The notes below the pieces were generated by a model. The model saw only the letters and a program-made list of their open reading frames with translations, was not told the DNA's origin and made no database searches. A stretch of DNA of 64,000 bases from Stenogyne calaminthoides. Taxonomy: Eukaryota; Streptophyta; Magnoliopsida; Lamiales; Lamiaceae. The DNA is taken from assembly GCA_037126765.1 (NCBI GenBank), contig JBBCBC010000016.1, positions 16,232,728-16,296,727 on the forward strand, in the 5' to 3' direction. The position numbers were made by a program, and so were the translations under genes. Below are positions 1 through 12,277 of the stretch, one piece after another (position 1 is the stretch's first letter; every line of letters starts with the position of its first letter).

Positions 1-165
1 TCTGTAGTTGAGAAATAATTTTTAAATTTTTATCAAATTGTTGTAAGATTTCTTGTTATGATTAATCGCACATGTTTATGCAATTAAGCTGTTTCTTTTT
101 GTTGGTGGCAAAATTTTTATTTCATTGCGTATGTATTACGTGTTTCGTGCCTCTATATTCCAACA
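1..165 (+). repeat. 3' tail of the 5' LTR of element A
   Basis: It aligns with the last part of the 3' LTR (about 17940-18088). Shared words include TTGTAAGATTTCTTGTTATG and the terminal TATTCCAACA. It ends in CA one base before the primer binding site, as an LTR should. Confidence 0.9.
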
Positions 166-166
166 G

Positions 167-178
167 TGGTATCAGAGC
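167..178 (+). other. Primer binding site of element A
   Basis: TGGTATCAGAGC lies one base after the LTR end. It is the standard plant copia/gypsy complement to the 3' end of initiator methionine tRNA, where minus-strand DNA synthesis is primed. Confidence 0.9.
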
Positions 179-2344
179 TTCAGGCTCTCGTTTTAATTGC
201 ATAAAACTGTTTTATAAAAGAATTTTTTTTATAAAATTGGGTGCGGTCGGCATCACCCAGAACCGCACCAAAATTATTTTGTATGTTGATGTTTTGATTG
301 TTGGGTTGTTTGGTTTTAATAGTGTAACAATGCAGATGACTTTATTTGATAGAGCCACCCACTTCGTCTTCCTTGATATGCATCCCCTGATTTAGGGTTT
401 TTGAAACCCAAAACCGCATCCCTCTTTGGGGTTGATTGAAAATCCAAACGGATGATTACTAAGTATGTTTTAAACTATTGGCGCCACTTGGCTGGGGGCG
501 GAGACATTGGCGGTAGTTATGAATTCCAAAGCGGATGCTGTCGCGGACTTGTCGATCAGCTTGAATGTGTTTTCATATAATCCGCATTTAATGGGTTATT
601 TAACGGCGCATATGTTTTCATAAGTTTTGAGATTTTATCCGTTCGAATTTGTGATAACTGTTTTGAATCGGATTTTATGTTTATATAAAATTGAAAATTA
701 TTTTCACATGATAATTCCAAGCCGAACCTTGATGTTTGTTTGATCGAGTCAAAGCCAATTACTTCATTTTAAATATGATGAATGTGATATCTTGTGTCCT
801 GGCATATATATCACGATTTATATTTTATACTTAAAGTCAATACAATATGGTGGATTTGCCAAAAATAAATTCCCGTTAAGGGTTTCGTCTCGAGAAAATA
901 GATGGCCCCGTGAATAAAAATGATTTGAAAATGGATGATTCGTTCAAAATAGATTTGTGCTCTTGAATTTGGTACTTCATTCTCTGCGAATTTTTTTGAG
1001 CATTTTGGCCTCGCTATAATTTGTTGCAAACTTTTGGACTTGCGAAATGATGATTGCTTTTCGTTATCTTAAATCTTCTAAGCCAAAGGGACCTCTCCAC
1101 AATGGTAAGATGAGGAATGCTTGTTGATTGGCAAAGAGGAAGTGCTGGCTGCGCGGTGAGAAAGACGTGAATGGAAGAAAGGTAATTCTTTCAACTTTAG
1201 TTGTTCTTGTTTCGATACTTCTCAGAGAGTGGGTGGTTGATCTGAGATCCACTAATCATGTTGGAAAACGGGTTCTAAATGATCCGGCGAATCCTCCGCA
1301 GCGTTCTACGAAAGTATTGAATGCCGAAGCGGTAGGATGGATGAAGCAATGCTACATTAGCGATAAAGGTTTTGAGCATGCACCTATCTTTTGAAGATAA
1401 TTTTTTTGAGATGGCGATAATGGGTGAAATCATTTTGAAATGCCCGATACGGACATTGATGGAAATCTCTATATAATTCAACGATGGCACATCAAGGCCG
1501 AGAAGCCGATTCGAAAGGTTGGTGAAAGATGGTTCTTTGGAGTGTGAGAAAATTGTTTTGGCGTTTTCAAGATGGATTTGACTCCAAAATTGGGTAATGA
1601 GATTCATTTATTGATGATCTAGTTGTTGATGCTTGCCGATGGCGCCGATTAAATCCACCTCGTTTAGCATCTAACGCTAACTAGTTTCCCGTCGTCGTCT
1701 CCTTATCCTGGTTTTGAACATGATTTTTTTGGAAATGGTTAGATCTTTGTATCCCCCATTATTTGGAATTGTGGGTGCCGATTTTGTGCCATTATAAAAT
1801 GATCCTCACTAAAATATGATTTTCATTAAATTGAACGATGCCTTCCATCAAAATTGAAAGTAAATGGAGATTTCATTCAATGAGTATTTAAGGCCAAAAG
1901 TTTTTCGGACTTGCTTTCGGATCTACATCTAGCGGGACTTTCATAGGGACACGTAGGTCGCCGCTTGATGGTTGTAAATCAACTTGATTTTTGTTTCACC
2001 CTTTTAAAAGCAAGACCAGCGAAACGAAAAAGTCAAGGGCATCGAATTGAACTAGGTTCAATCAACTAAGAGATTACAAGTTTTTGCAATTTGTTTGGAG
2101 ACCTACGATTACGCTATCATAATAATCGGCCAAGCAAATATTATGATAGTAGGAATGTGGATCCTAGTCCATTATGATTTATATTAGATATAAATTCGTA
2201 TTCTTCCGATGAGGTCGTTGAATATTTGAAAATAATGGAGACAAAATAAATTTGAAAGGCCATGTTTATTTTGATTGCTGAATATTGATCATAAGAATTA
2301 TGTGTAATATTCTCATTTTATTTTATTTATCTAGGATTGTTGAA
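179..2344 (+). other. Leader of element A with an embedded decayed copia fragment
   Basis: This is the untranslated leader between primer binding site and gag of A. No intact reading frame is credible. About 1070-1570 is collinear with the zinc-knuckle, protease and pre-integrase part of element B (about 7199-7960). Matches include CTTCTAAGCCAAAGGGA near 1074, GATCCACTAATCATGTTGG near 1245 and AGGTTGGTGAAAGATGG near 1516. A shared word at 452-470 and 6016-6035 (ATTACTAAGTATGTTTTAA) suggests the relic may begin earlier. The rest is ordinary AT-rich leader. Confidence 0.6.
1070..1570 (+). pseudogene. Decayed gag-protease-pre-integrase relic of a B-like copia element
   Basis: The order of matches to element B is preserved: gag linker, zinc knuckle, the protease segment that reads STDHVC in B, then the pre-integrase segment. 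Identity is patchy with many small indels, so no frame survives. It could be an older insertion of the same family or a badly resolved stretch of the assembly. The collinearity is visible; the cause is inference. Confidence 0.55.
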
Positions 2345-2575
2345 ATGAATAACTTATCATTGAGAAGCGTTTTGGAAACGAACAAATTGGCTAGGCCAAA
2401 CTTTCTCCACTGGCACCAAAACGTTCGTTTGGTGCTCAGGCAATAAAAAATTGAGTACGTGTTGGACACGCCAATCCCCTTTACCCCGGAGGCTGGTACT
2501 GAAGAGTATGAGGCGTTTGATATCGAAGCTCAGAAGAAGCATCAAGAAGATGCTTCCCAGGCTCAGTGTGTTATG
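2345..2575 (+). pseudogene. 5' part of element A gag, cut by element B
   Basis: An ATG at 2345 opens a copia Gag N-terminus (NNLSLRSVLETNKLARPNF, then LHWHQNVRLVL), the conserved start of plant copia capsid polyproteins. An in-frame stop follows near 2447 and the frame resumes in another phase. The sequence stops at 2575, the first base before the element B LTR, and continues at 12278 after it. Gag would package the element RNA into cytoplasmic virus-like particles. This copy cannot make it. Confidence 0.8.
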
Positions 2576-4305
2576 TGTTGGGGTTATACTGAAAAGTATG
2601 CTTTTACTTTGTATAACTAAACTGAAGTTTCTTATTTATTTACTGAAATAAATTATTTAATCATTGTTGCATTAAATATGAATTAATATTATATATGTTT
2701 ATTGCAATTCAATAAGATAATACGTATTACGTTGTAGTTAATTTGGTGATACCCGATCACTGAAGATCAAATTAACAGCTCTCGTAATTAAGTATAAATT
2801 CACAACCCAGATGGAAATGAGCGAACCATCATGAGCGGTTGAAGTGTGAGACCCATATTGGGCTGTCTTGACCAAGGGATCACACTAGCTCATTTAGGTC
2901 TTGTTGAATGAGGACCTCTGAGAGGAGGACAAATTCTTGATCTTTGAATATACAAGAATTAGACCTCGATTGGTGCGTTGTTTCTTAATCTCGAATCCCC
3001 TTAAATAGGATCGTGTGAAATTAATAACTATTGCTTTGACTTATGATGGGAAGAAGAGAGTCAATGCGATTTGATACCTTATATCTTGGGCAATATTATT
3101 AATTACATGACGATTCTTGATTTTTTGACATTTAATATGGAGAATCGTGCGAAGTACTATTTTTCTTCTTGATTTGTCCCTATGGTGGGCTCATATCCTT
3201 TATCATGCCAAATCTTGCAAGTGAAAATTTATTTCCGGCATGGATAATAATGTTGAGCTATCTTTACTCCAAGGACAAAGATATTAATTAATATAAAAGA
3301 TTGTTATCATGATAATTGGCTTAATTAATTAATGGACTAAGAAAATCTTAAACGCGGGAAATAATGACCGGGAGCCATGTTACATGTGAAATCGTAATAT
3401 GGGTTAAGATGGATAGTTCAATATTAATTTTATAGTGGAGTAAATTAATATTAATGGACTTGAATAATATTTGGCCCAAAATATTAAAGCTTCATAGTCC
3501 ATTGAAGGTCCAATCTTAACTCTCTAAAGGCCCCCAAATAGCCCAAAATAAAGTCAATTAATGAGAGAGAAGAAAATATTCTTGCTATATTTCCAAGAGA
3601 TATTTTAAAAGAAAAATTTTTATGGCAAAAAAGGAAGAAAAGATTGTCTTGATTTTCTTGTAGATATTTTATGGAAAGAGATAATTATTGTAGGAATACA
3701 TAATTATCCCATAAATTTAAGAAGTCAAATCTTGACTCCTTTAGGCTTGTAATTTTCGAAAATCATAGGTAGAAGAGGGGAAAGAATTTTTTATGGAAAA
3801 TTTAATTAAGGAGAAAAGAATATAGAAGATATATTCAAGATTTCTTGGAGACCAAGAAAAGATTTTCTTCCTTATTTTGAACCCCTAATTTCCCCCCTCG
3901 GATCCTCCTATTCATAGGGGATGAGCTCTTCATTCCCAAGTGCAATTCCATGTGTTGGAAATATTAAAAATCCACATAGGTGGTAGCAAAATATTTAATT
4001 TCTCTCCCATTAAAATCGATTCGTTGAAATCTTCCTTGGGATGGAAGCGTTAAGTGGACTTGGGGGAATATATTTGGGAAGGCTCTTGGGTTGATTCATC
4101 CGTTTGATTCTTCAAGAGGTTAGTAATTTCGTAACTCCTAGTTCCGCATGTTTAGGATTTACGTGAATTATGTGTACGCATGTTGTTTATTATTATGTTG
4201 AATTGATTTAGGATTAATTCATGTTACTAATTAATTGTTTAATTTAAATATATATTTAAATAATCACCTCGAATAGATCCAAGGCACCCCGATTTTTTCC
4301 CAACA
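2576..4305 (+). repeat. 5' LTR of element B
   Basis: A 1.73-kb direct repeat of 10579-12277 with short inverted ends (TGTTGGG and CCCAACA). After its end the primer binding site is recognisable but degraded (GGTATCGAGCTC, 4310-4321, against the expected GGTATCAGAGC). Confidence 0.9.
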
Positions 4306-5395
4306 CCAAGGTATCGAGCTCTCGGTTTTTTGAGCTCGATTTTTTAAATTGTTATTTAAATTGTTGAACATTAAATTGAAATTGGATAGTAGAATTGCTA
4401 GATCTGTTTTGCAGGTATCCAATTGTCATGGTATTTAATATGTTTATTTTCATGTGTATGAATGAATGTTTTTTAATTAGACTCGTTCGGATTTATTTTT
4501 CTCGTGAGAAAATCCACACAAATGGCCCAAAATAAAAGTAGATTAGGTTATTTGATTTGTTCAATGTAATAAACTAGATTTTTCTTGTAGATATTTAAAA
4601 AAAGATAATTAAGGAATATTTCAAAATTATTGTTTTTCTTTTTTCCTAGTGGAGTAATTTAAAATCAAATAGGCCCAAAAGGGGAAAATAATTTTTATGG
4701 AAAATTTAATTAAGGAGAAAAGAATATAGAAGATATATTCAAGATTTCTTTGGAGACGAAGAAAATTTTCTTGGACGAACCCCAATTCAAAACTATTCAT
4801 GGGGATGAGCTCTTCATTCCAAAGTGCAATTCCATGTGTTTGGCATAGGTGGTAGCAAAATATTTAATTTCTCCCATTAAAAATCGTTCGTTGAAATCTT
4901 TTGGATAGCGTTAAGTGGACTTTGGGAAATATTTGGGAAGGCTCTTGGGTTTGATTCATCTTGATTCTTCAAGAGGTTAGTAATTAGTAACTCCAATTCG
5001 CGTGTTTAATTTCGTGAATTATCGATCTCATGTTGTTTATTATTATGTTGAATTGATTTAGGATTAATTCATGTTAATAGTGCGTTTAATTTAAATATAT
5101 ATTTAAATAATCACCTCGAATAGATCGAACTTACGAATTTTCCCACAATGATATCTGGATCGGTTTCCCGATTTTTTAAATTATTATTTAAATTGTTGAA
5201 CATTAAATTGAAATTGGATAGTAGAATTTCTAGATACTTGTTTTGCGGTATCCAATTGTCATAGTATTTAATATTGTCGTTTATTTTCATGTATGAATGA
5301 ATGTTTTTTAATTAACTCGTTAATTTATTTTTTTCGTGAGAAAATCCACGAAGTTTGGCTATTTGATTTGTTCAATGTAATAAACTAGGCAGATT
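3654..5395 (+). repeat. Tandem duplication of LTR 3' half plus leader in element B
   Basis: About 3654-4566 (end of 5' LTR plus first 260 bases of leader) is repeated at about 4572-5395. Long shared words include TTAATTAAGGAGAAAAGAAT and GATGAGCTCTTCATTCC. The second unit has many short deletions, often removing GC-rich words, and its LTR end and primer site are damaged. It may be an unequal exchange product or an assembly error. Confidence 0.75.
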
Positions 5396-6559
5396 TAAGG
5401 TATTTATTTTTCATTAAATAAATTGATCAAGGCCAAAGCGAAAGCGAGCATTAAAACGGATCCGGGCGTATGCCATGGCGACGTCGCCTTGGCCGTCGAT
5501 TTCTTTCCAATAATTTAAACGCGCGTTTTTAATTGGCGTGGGACGATGTTATTTAGCGGGAACTAAGCGCCAAAGGCAGGATCATGCGGTGCAATGGGCC
5601 GAAAGGCAAATGGACTTGATTTTGTTTCAAAAGCGCGGCTTCATCTTGGCGTGGAGGAGGGCGAGGCCATCGGACAAAAGCTGGCGTCGAAAACCCGCCG
5701 AGCCTTTGCAACGCTGCGGCAAAGAGCACATGGAGCACGATCGCTTTCGGCCAGTGGCGGTCGGATCTATCGCGGGCATGTAGGCGGCTGGCGTTTCAAA
5801 AGTTCTTTTAGGCGAGCGAGTGGGAGAAATTCAAGACGGCATTTCTTCAAGATCAAGCCAAAGAAAATCAAACCATGACAATTGGATAATTTGTGCCCAA
5901 TGTGTTTATTTTATGCTTTGCTTGATTTATTGTTGCCGTATTTTCTTGTGTTTTATTTAATCTGTTTAAATGTGTTTGCATGAGAATTGCTCAACGAAAA
6001 ATCTCAAATTCAAAAATTACTAAGTATGTTTTAATAATTAATTTGTTTTGACACAAATTAATTTTGACCTCCATGATTTATTTATTTGTGAAATCTTTTG
6101 GAGAAATTCCCTACCGGGACGGTCAAAAGATAGCTTTCACATGAATAAATTCCCAAAAGGATGATTGTGAATTATTATTAGTGGCGATGATGACCCTCCC
6201 ACGAGGCTCGATCAAAGCGAAGTAATAATTTTGTATTTAATCATGGTTATTACTTATGTATAAAATTGATATTTATATACTTCTCCGAAGTCCCTGTCAA
6301 TTTTATATTGGTCAAGTGGGAGCCAACTATTAATTTTTTTTAAACTAAAGGTTTGTAACTGTTCTGGTTTGTAACGTGCTTGAATGTGATTTAAATGATG
6401 ACCCTCCCACGAGGCTCATTTAAATCTATTTTGAGATGTTGGCTGATGCGTGTTCATATTTTTTTGAGATTTTAATATGAATCATGTGATTGAATTGTGT
6501 GATTTAATTTTATGTTGATCTGGATATTGATACAAAATATATGTTTATTTCAGTTCATC
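5396..6559 (+). other. Element B leader with a GC-rich island
   Basis: This is untranslated leader between primer site and gag. About 5430-5870 is strikingly richer in G and C than the flanks, with words such as CGACGTCGCCTTGGCCGTCG and CGCGCG. Short open frames here have no recognisable domain and I do not call them genes. About 5880-6559 returns to AT-rich leader, with a repeated word GATGACCCTCCCACGAGGCT (6187-6206 and 6397-6416). Confidence 0.5.
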
Positions 6560-7430
6560 ATGTCGCAACCTTTTAATCCACTGTTCAATATACTGAAAGA
6601 TAACCTCCTCACTGGAGAAAAGTTTGTCGATTGGTATCGAAAACTCACAATTGTCCTCACTGCACAAAGCCATAACTGGGTTCTTACTACACCCAAACTA
6701 GAAAAGCCATCTAACGAGTCAACCAAAGCGGTTAAGAAAGAATATGATAACTGGGAGCGTTCTAACGAAATGGCAAAGTGTACCATCTTGGCTTCAATGT
6801 CAGATGTGTTGCAACACCAACACCAAAACGTTGAGACCGCTGCGGAAATCATGGTCAATCTTAAAGCGATGTTTCAACATCAGAACCGTGTGGTTGTTGC
6901 AGAGATCACCATGAGGGACATGCTCTCTATGAAAATGGTGGAGGAACACCGTAAGGGAACATGTTCTCCAGATGATGGCTCACCTCAATAAACTCGAGGT
7001 GCTTGGAGCTGAATATGACATCGAGACCCAGATCGATTTCATACTCCATTCCCTGCCCAAGAGCTTTGAACAATTCAGACTGAATTATCAAATGAATAAT
7101 CAAAAGTTCACTTTGCCTGATCTATTTTAATCTCTTGTCTCAGCTGAAGGAATTTTATGAGAGAGCAGTCAAGCCTTAGCGGCGGTTGGGCCGTCCTCTT
7201 CTTCTAGGCCAAAGGGAGGCAAGAGGAAGAGGAAGCCCGAAAGCGAAAGCCAAGCTAACTCGAGTGTTGCCAAAGACAAAGGAAAGGTGAAGAGGGATGG
7301 TGGAGCAAAGAATCCGGCTAAGGGGAAGTGCTTCAACTGCGGTGAAAAGGAACATTGGAGGTCGGCCTGTTCCAAACCCAAAAGGAATGGAAAGAAAGGT
7401 AATTCACACTCGCTAGTTGTTGAAACTTGT
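6560..7430 (+). pseudogene. Element B gag (capsid and zinc knuckle), frameshifted
   Basis: I chose the ATG at 6560 because it begins the conserved copia Gag start (SQPFNPLFNIL). The first frame stops at 6991 in a run-on tail; the remaining Gag sequence continues in another frame from about 6970. A CCHC zinc knuckle (CFNCGEKEHWRSAC, about 7329-7371) lies in a Lys/Gly-rich region and would bind element RNA. At least two frameshifts separate the capsid part from the knuckle. The family assignment is firm. No functional protein is expected from this copy. Confidence 0.85.
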
Positions 7431-10400
7431 TTGGCGGAGTATGCTACCCATTCGTGGTATTGGATACGGGATCCACTGATCATGTGTGTTTCACATTGCA
7501 GGGTTTCAAGCATACCCGGCGATTAAGTGAGAGTGAGATCCTCATCACGCTAGGCGATGCTACGAGAGTGGCGGTGAAGCGATTGGGAGAAGTGGACTGT
7601 CCTTTGGCGATAAAGGCGTTACTTTTTAAGAGATGTTCTTTATGTTCTGTTTTTTTTGAAAAAACCTTATTTCTATTTCTAATTTGTTTATCGATGGATA
7701 TTCATTGCTCGTTTTAATAAAGATATTCTTGTTTTTTGTAATGATGTGATTATCTGTCGTGGAACTTTGAGGAACAATCTCTATATTATTAACTGTGCAC
7801 ATCACTCACAAAATGCATCCTATAACACATCTACTATTTCTTGTAAACGAAAGCACTTGACTGACGTGAACGAGACACTTCTTTGGCACCTAAGATTAGG
7901 TCATATTAACCCTAAAAGGATTCAAAGGTTGGTGAAGATGGTTCTTTGGGGTCTCTCCAAATTGAGCCATTTCCGACTTGAGAATCGTGTTTGGAAGGTA
8001 AAATGACTAAGAGGGCATTTGGAGCCAAGGGGCTTAGAGCTAAAGAAATGTTAGAAATCGTTTATACCGATGTGTGTGGTCCAATGCAAATCAAAGCTAG
8101 AGGTTCCTACGAGTATTTCGTTAATTTTATCGATGATTATTCAAGCTACGGATACATTTTCCTAATGAAGCATAAATCTGAGACCTCTGATAAATTCAAA
8201 GAATTTAAGGCTCAAGCAGAGAATCATAAGGGAAAAAGTATCAAGTTTGTACGATCTAATCGTGGAGGCGAATACCTCAGCGATGAATTTCTGAACTACC
8301 TATCGGAAGTGGGGATTGCATCCCAGTTGACTGCACCCGGTACCCCTCAACAAAATGGGGTTGCAGAACGATGGAATAGAATGCTTTTAGAAATGGTAAG
8401 GTCAATGATGAGTTATGCGGATTTACCAAAATCATTCTGGGGTTACGCATTAGAAACAATGGCTTATATTCTGAACCTAGTGTCATCCAAATCGGTACCT
8501 AAAACCACGAGAGAATTGTGGACGGGGCGCAAGCCCAGTTTTGGACACATTAGGATCTGGGGGTGTCCGGCATACGTGCTAGACAAGGAAGCCGGTAAAT
8601 TGGATGCACGTTCGGAATTAAGGATGTTCATAGGGTACCCCGAAGGAACTAAAGGATGCATGTTCTATGGTCCCGAAGATCAAAAGGTGGTGATCAGTAC
8701 CCACTTTAGATTTTTGGAAGAAGACAATATGAACAGTCGAAAGCCTAGAAGTGAAATAACCTTAGAAGAACTTAGGGGGTCAACTTCGTTGCCAACTTTA
8801 CAAAATGATATACCAAACGTCACGCCTACACAACTGGAACCTCATCGTAGTGGGAGGGTTATCAGACAACCCAAGAGATTCTTGGGGATCGAAAAGTCTT
8901 CGGACTTGATCTCCGCAGAAGAATTAGATCCATGGTCCTACAACGAGGCGATCCAAGACAAAGATGCTCAATCTTGGCAAACAGCAATGGAAGCCGAGAT
9001 GGGTTCAATGGATCACAACAAGGTGTGGGAGCTAGTCGAACCACTTGATGGGGTAAAACCCATCGGATGCAAGTGGGTATACAAGAGAAAAGGGGGACCG
9101 GATGGAAGGGTTGAAACCTTCAAAGCAAGACTTGTGGCGAAAGGGTACACTCAGAAAGAAGGGATCGATTATGAAGAAACCTATTCGCCCGTAGCCATGC
9201 TCAAGTCCATCCGCATTCTCTTGTCGATTGCTGCGCATCAAGATTTTGAGATCTGGCAAATGGACGTCAAGACAGCTTTCCTAAATGGAAATCTTGACGA
9301 AGAAATCTATATGCAACAACCTGAAGGCTTCATTGAAAAAGGCCAAGAGCATCTGGTTTGCAAGCTCAGGAAGTCCATTTTTGGACTGAAGCAAGCATCC
9401 CGAGCTTGGAATCAGTGTTTTGATCAAGTTACTATGAATTCGATCAAAATGAATTTAAAAGTTGTGTCTATAAAAAGTGTGACGGAACTGCATTGGTATT
9501 TTTGGTACTATACGTGGACGACATTCTGCTCATTGGAGATGATGTAAAGGTGTTATCAGACTTAAGGGTATGGCTGTTAAAACAGTTCGATATGAAGAAC
9601 TTAGGGGAAGCAGGTCACATCATAGGGATCAAGATCACTCGAGATCGCAGGAAAAGAATGATCGGGCTTCGCAAGAATGCAGACACAGAATCCAAGAAAG
9701 GCTTTGTGCCCTACAGACACGAAATCCATCTATCCAAAGAGATGTGTCCCAAGACACAGAAATAGATAGATGACATGAAGGGCATCCCTTATGCTTCGGT
9801 TGTGGGAAGCCTCATGTAAGCAATGCTGTGTACGAGACCAGATATCCGCTTTGCCGTAGACATGGTGGCAAGATATCAAAGCAACCCTGGGAAAGAGCAT
9901 TGGACTGCAGTAAAGAACATTCTTAAGTACCTGAAAAGGACACGGGACAGAATGTTGGTTTACAAGTCAGACAGTCTGATCCCCATCGGTTACACGGACT
10001 TGGATTTTCAATCAGACATTGACTCCAGAAAGTCTACCTCGGGTAGTGTGTTTTGCATGGGGGAGGAGCCATGACATGGAGAAGCGTAAAGCAGAAATGC
10101 ATCGACCGATTCTACCATGGAAGCCAAATACGTTGCTGCTTGTGAAGTAGCAAAGGAAGCGGTTTGGCTCAAGAACTTCCTAGTGGACTTGGACGTCGTC
10201 CCTAATTTGCCCAAAGACGATCACGGTTTCTTGTGATACTTGGAGGAAGCGATTGCAAATTCGAGGGAGCCGAGAGCCCACAAGGCTAGCAAACACATTA
10301 AAAGAAAATACCATCTCATACGAGAAATCGTTAAGAGAGGAGACATTGAGGTGGCTAAGATTGCATCGGAAGACAACCTAGCAGATCCATTCACAAAAGG

Positions 10401-10470
10401 TCTGCCTCAGAGAACATTCGAGAGACATGTGGAAGGGTGTCAAGGACGTTGCCAATCTGCTTTGAGTATA
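7427..10470 (+). pseudogene. Element B pol (protease, integrase, RT, RNase H), broken
   Basis: Domains in order: aspartic protease with DTG at 7463-7471; GAG-pre-integrase (HLRLGHINPKRI, near 7890); integrase core in the long frame from 7991; RT; RNase H. In the integrase the first catalytic Asp (TDVCGP, 8069-8071) and the Glu (VAER, 8366-8368) are present. The middle residue is Asn (RSNRGG, AAT at 8258-8260) where the family has Asp. RT carries KARLVAKGYTQ and, after a frameshift near 9430-9460, YVDD at 9511-9522. RNase H (YTDLDFQSDID, about 9992-10024) is followed by a stop and another shift before the C-terminal KYHLIREIV segment. Pol is cut into at least five frames. Confidence 0.88.
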
Positions 10471-10578
10471 AGTGGGAGAAATATTATTAGGTTTGTGTAG
10501 GGTGACATTAGATGTCACATAGAACACGAGACATGTTGTAGTATACTTAAAAGCAGACTTTGAGTATAAGTGGGAGAT
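10455..10578 (+). other. Duplicated polypurine tract of element B
   Basis: The purine tract AAGTGGGAGA occurs at about 10471-10480 and again at 10569-10577, just before the 3' LTR. Each is preceded by CTTTGAGTAT. Only the second copy is correctly placed to prime plus-strand synthesis. The first appears to be part of a roughly 100-bp imperfect duplication. Confidence 0.6.
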
Positions 10579-12277
10579 TGTTAGGGTTATACTGAAAAAT
10601 ATGCTTTTACTTTGTATAACCAAACTGAAGTTTCTTATTTATTTACTGAAATAAATTATTTAATCACTGTTGCATTAAATATGAATGAATGTTATATATG
10701 TTTATTGCAAACCCATTCAATAAGACAATACGTATTATGTTGTAGTTAATTTGGTGATACCCGATCACTGAAGATCAAATTAACAGCCCTCGTAATTAAG
10801 TACAAATTCACAACTTCGGATGAAAATGAGCGAACCATCATGAAGCGGTTGAAGTGTGAGACCCAGTTGGCTGTCTTGACCAAGGATCACACACTAGCGC
10901 ATTTAGGTCTTGTTGAATGAGGACCTCTGAGGAGGACAAATTCTTGATCTTGAATATACAAGAATTAGACCTCAGTGGTGCATTGTTTCTTAATCTCCGT
11001 CCCTTAAATAGGATCGTGTGAAATTAATAACTATTACTTTGACTTATGATGAGAAGAGAGTCAATGCGATTCGATACCTTATATCTTGGGCAATATTATT
11101 AATTACATGACGATTGTCGACATTTATCTGAGAGAATCGCATGCAAAATCGTCTTGCTTGATTTGTCCCCTTGGTGGGCTCATACCTTTTATCATGTCAA
11201 ATCTTGCAAGTGGAAATTTATTTCCGGCATGGATAATAATGTTGAGTTGTCTTTACTCCAAAGATAAAGATATTAATTAATATAAAGTTTGTTCAGTGGC
11301 TTAATTAATTAATGGACTAAGATAATCTTAAACACGGGAAATAATGACCGGGAGCCATGCTACATGTGAAATCGTAATATGGGTTAAGATAGATAGTTCA
11401 ATATTAATTTTATAGTGGAGTAAATTAATATTAATGGACTTGAATAATATTTGACCCAAAATATTAAAGCTTCATAGTCCATTGAAGGTTCAATCTTAAC
11501 TCTCCTAAAGGCCCCCCAAATAGCCCAAAATAAAGTCCAATTAATGAGAGAGAGAAGAAAATATTCTTGCTATATTTCCAAGAGATATTTTCGAAAATTT
11601 GTGGCCAAAAAGGAAAAAAAGATTGTCTTGATTTTCTTGTAGATATTTTAGGGAAAGAGATAATTATTGTAGGAATACATAATTATTCCATAAATTCAAG
11701 AAGTCAAATCTTGACTCCTTTAGGCTTGTAATTTTCGAAAATCATAGGTAGAAGAGGGGAAAGAATTTTTTATGGAAAATTTAATTAAGGAGAAAAGAAT
11801 ATAGAAGATATATTCAAGATTTCTTGGAGACCAAGAAAAGATTTTTTTCCTTATTTTTCCAACCCTAATTTTGCCCCCCCCCCATCCCTATTTATAGGTG
11901 ATGAGCTCTTCATTCCCAAGTGCAATTCCATGTGTTGGAAATATTAGAAATCCACATAGGTGGTAGCAAAATATTTAATTTCTCTCCTATTAAAATTGTT
12001 CGTTGAAATCTTCCCACCGGATAGCGTTCGTGAACTTTGGGGATATATTTGGGAAGACTCTTGGGTTGATTCATCCGTTTGATTCTTCAAGAGGTTAGTA
12101 ATTCCGTAACTCCTATTTCCGCATGTTTAGGATTTACTTGAATTATGTGTACGCATGTTATTTATTATTATGTTGAATTGATTAAATATTAATTCATGTT
12201 ATTAATTAACTATTTAATTTAAATATGTATTTAAATAATCACCTCGAATAGATCCGGGCACCCCGATTTTCCCAACA
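10579..12277 (+). repeat. 3' LTR of element B
   Basis: A 1699-bp direct repeat of 2576-4305, starting TGTTAGGGTTATACTG and ending CCCAACA. It is followed at once by the target duplication TTATG and the resumed gag of element A. Confidence 0.92.

Larger units (their letters stand above)
2576..12277 (+). mobile_element. Ty1/copia LTR retrotransposon B nested in the gag of A
   Basis: Both LTRs are present (2576-4305 and 10579-12277), starting TGTTGGGG or TGTTAGGG and ending CCCAACA. The 5-bp target duplication TTATG flanks them at 2571-2575 and 12278-12282. Internal order is gag, protease, integrase, RT, RNase H. The LTRs remain alignable end to end, so insertion is fairly recent relative to A. 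The element is dead as written: several frameshifts and an integrase active-site change. It also has an extra partial LTR plus leader (about 4572-5395). Confidence 0.93.

Noticed and set aside
5538..5878. Overlapping open frames in the GC-rich island of element B as host genes
   Set aside because: Open frames are expected in GC-rich sequence, occur on both strands, and show no domain. The position is a retrotransposon leader.
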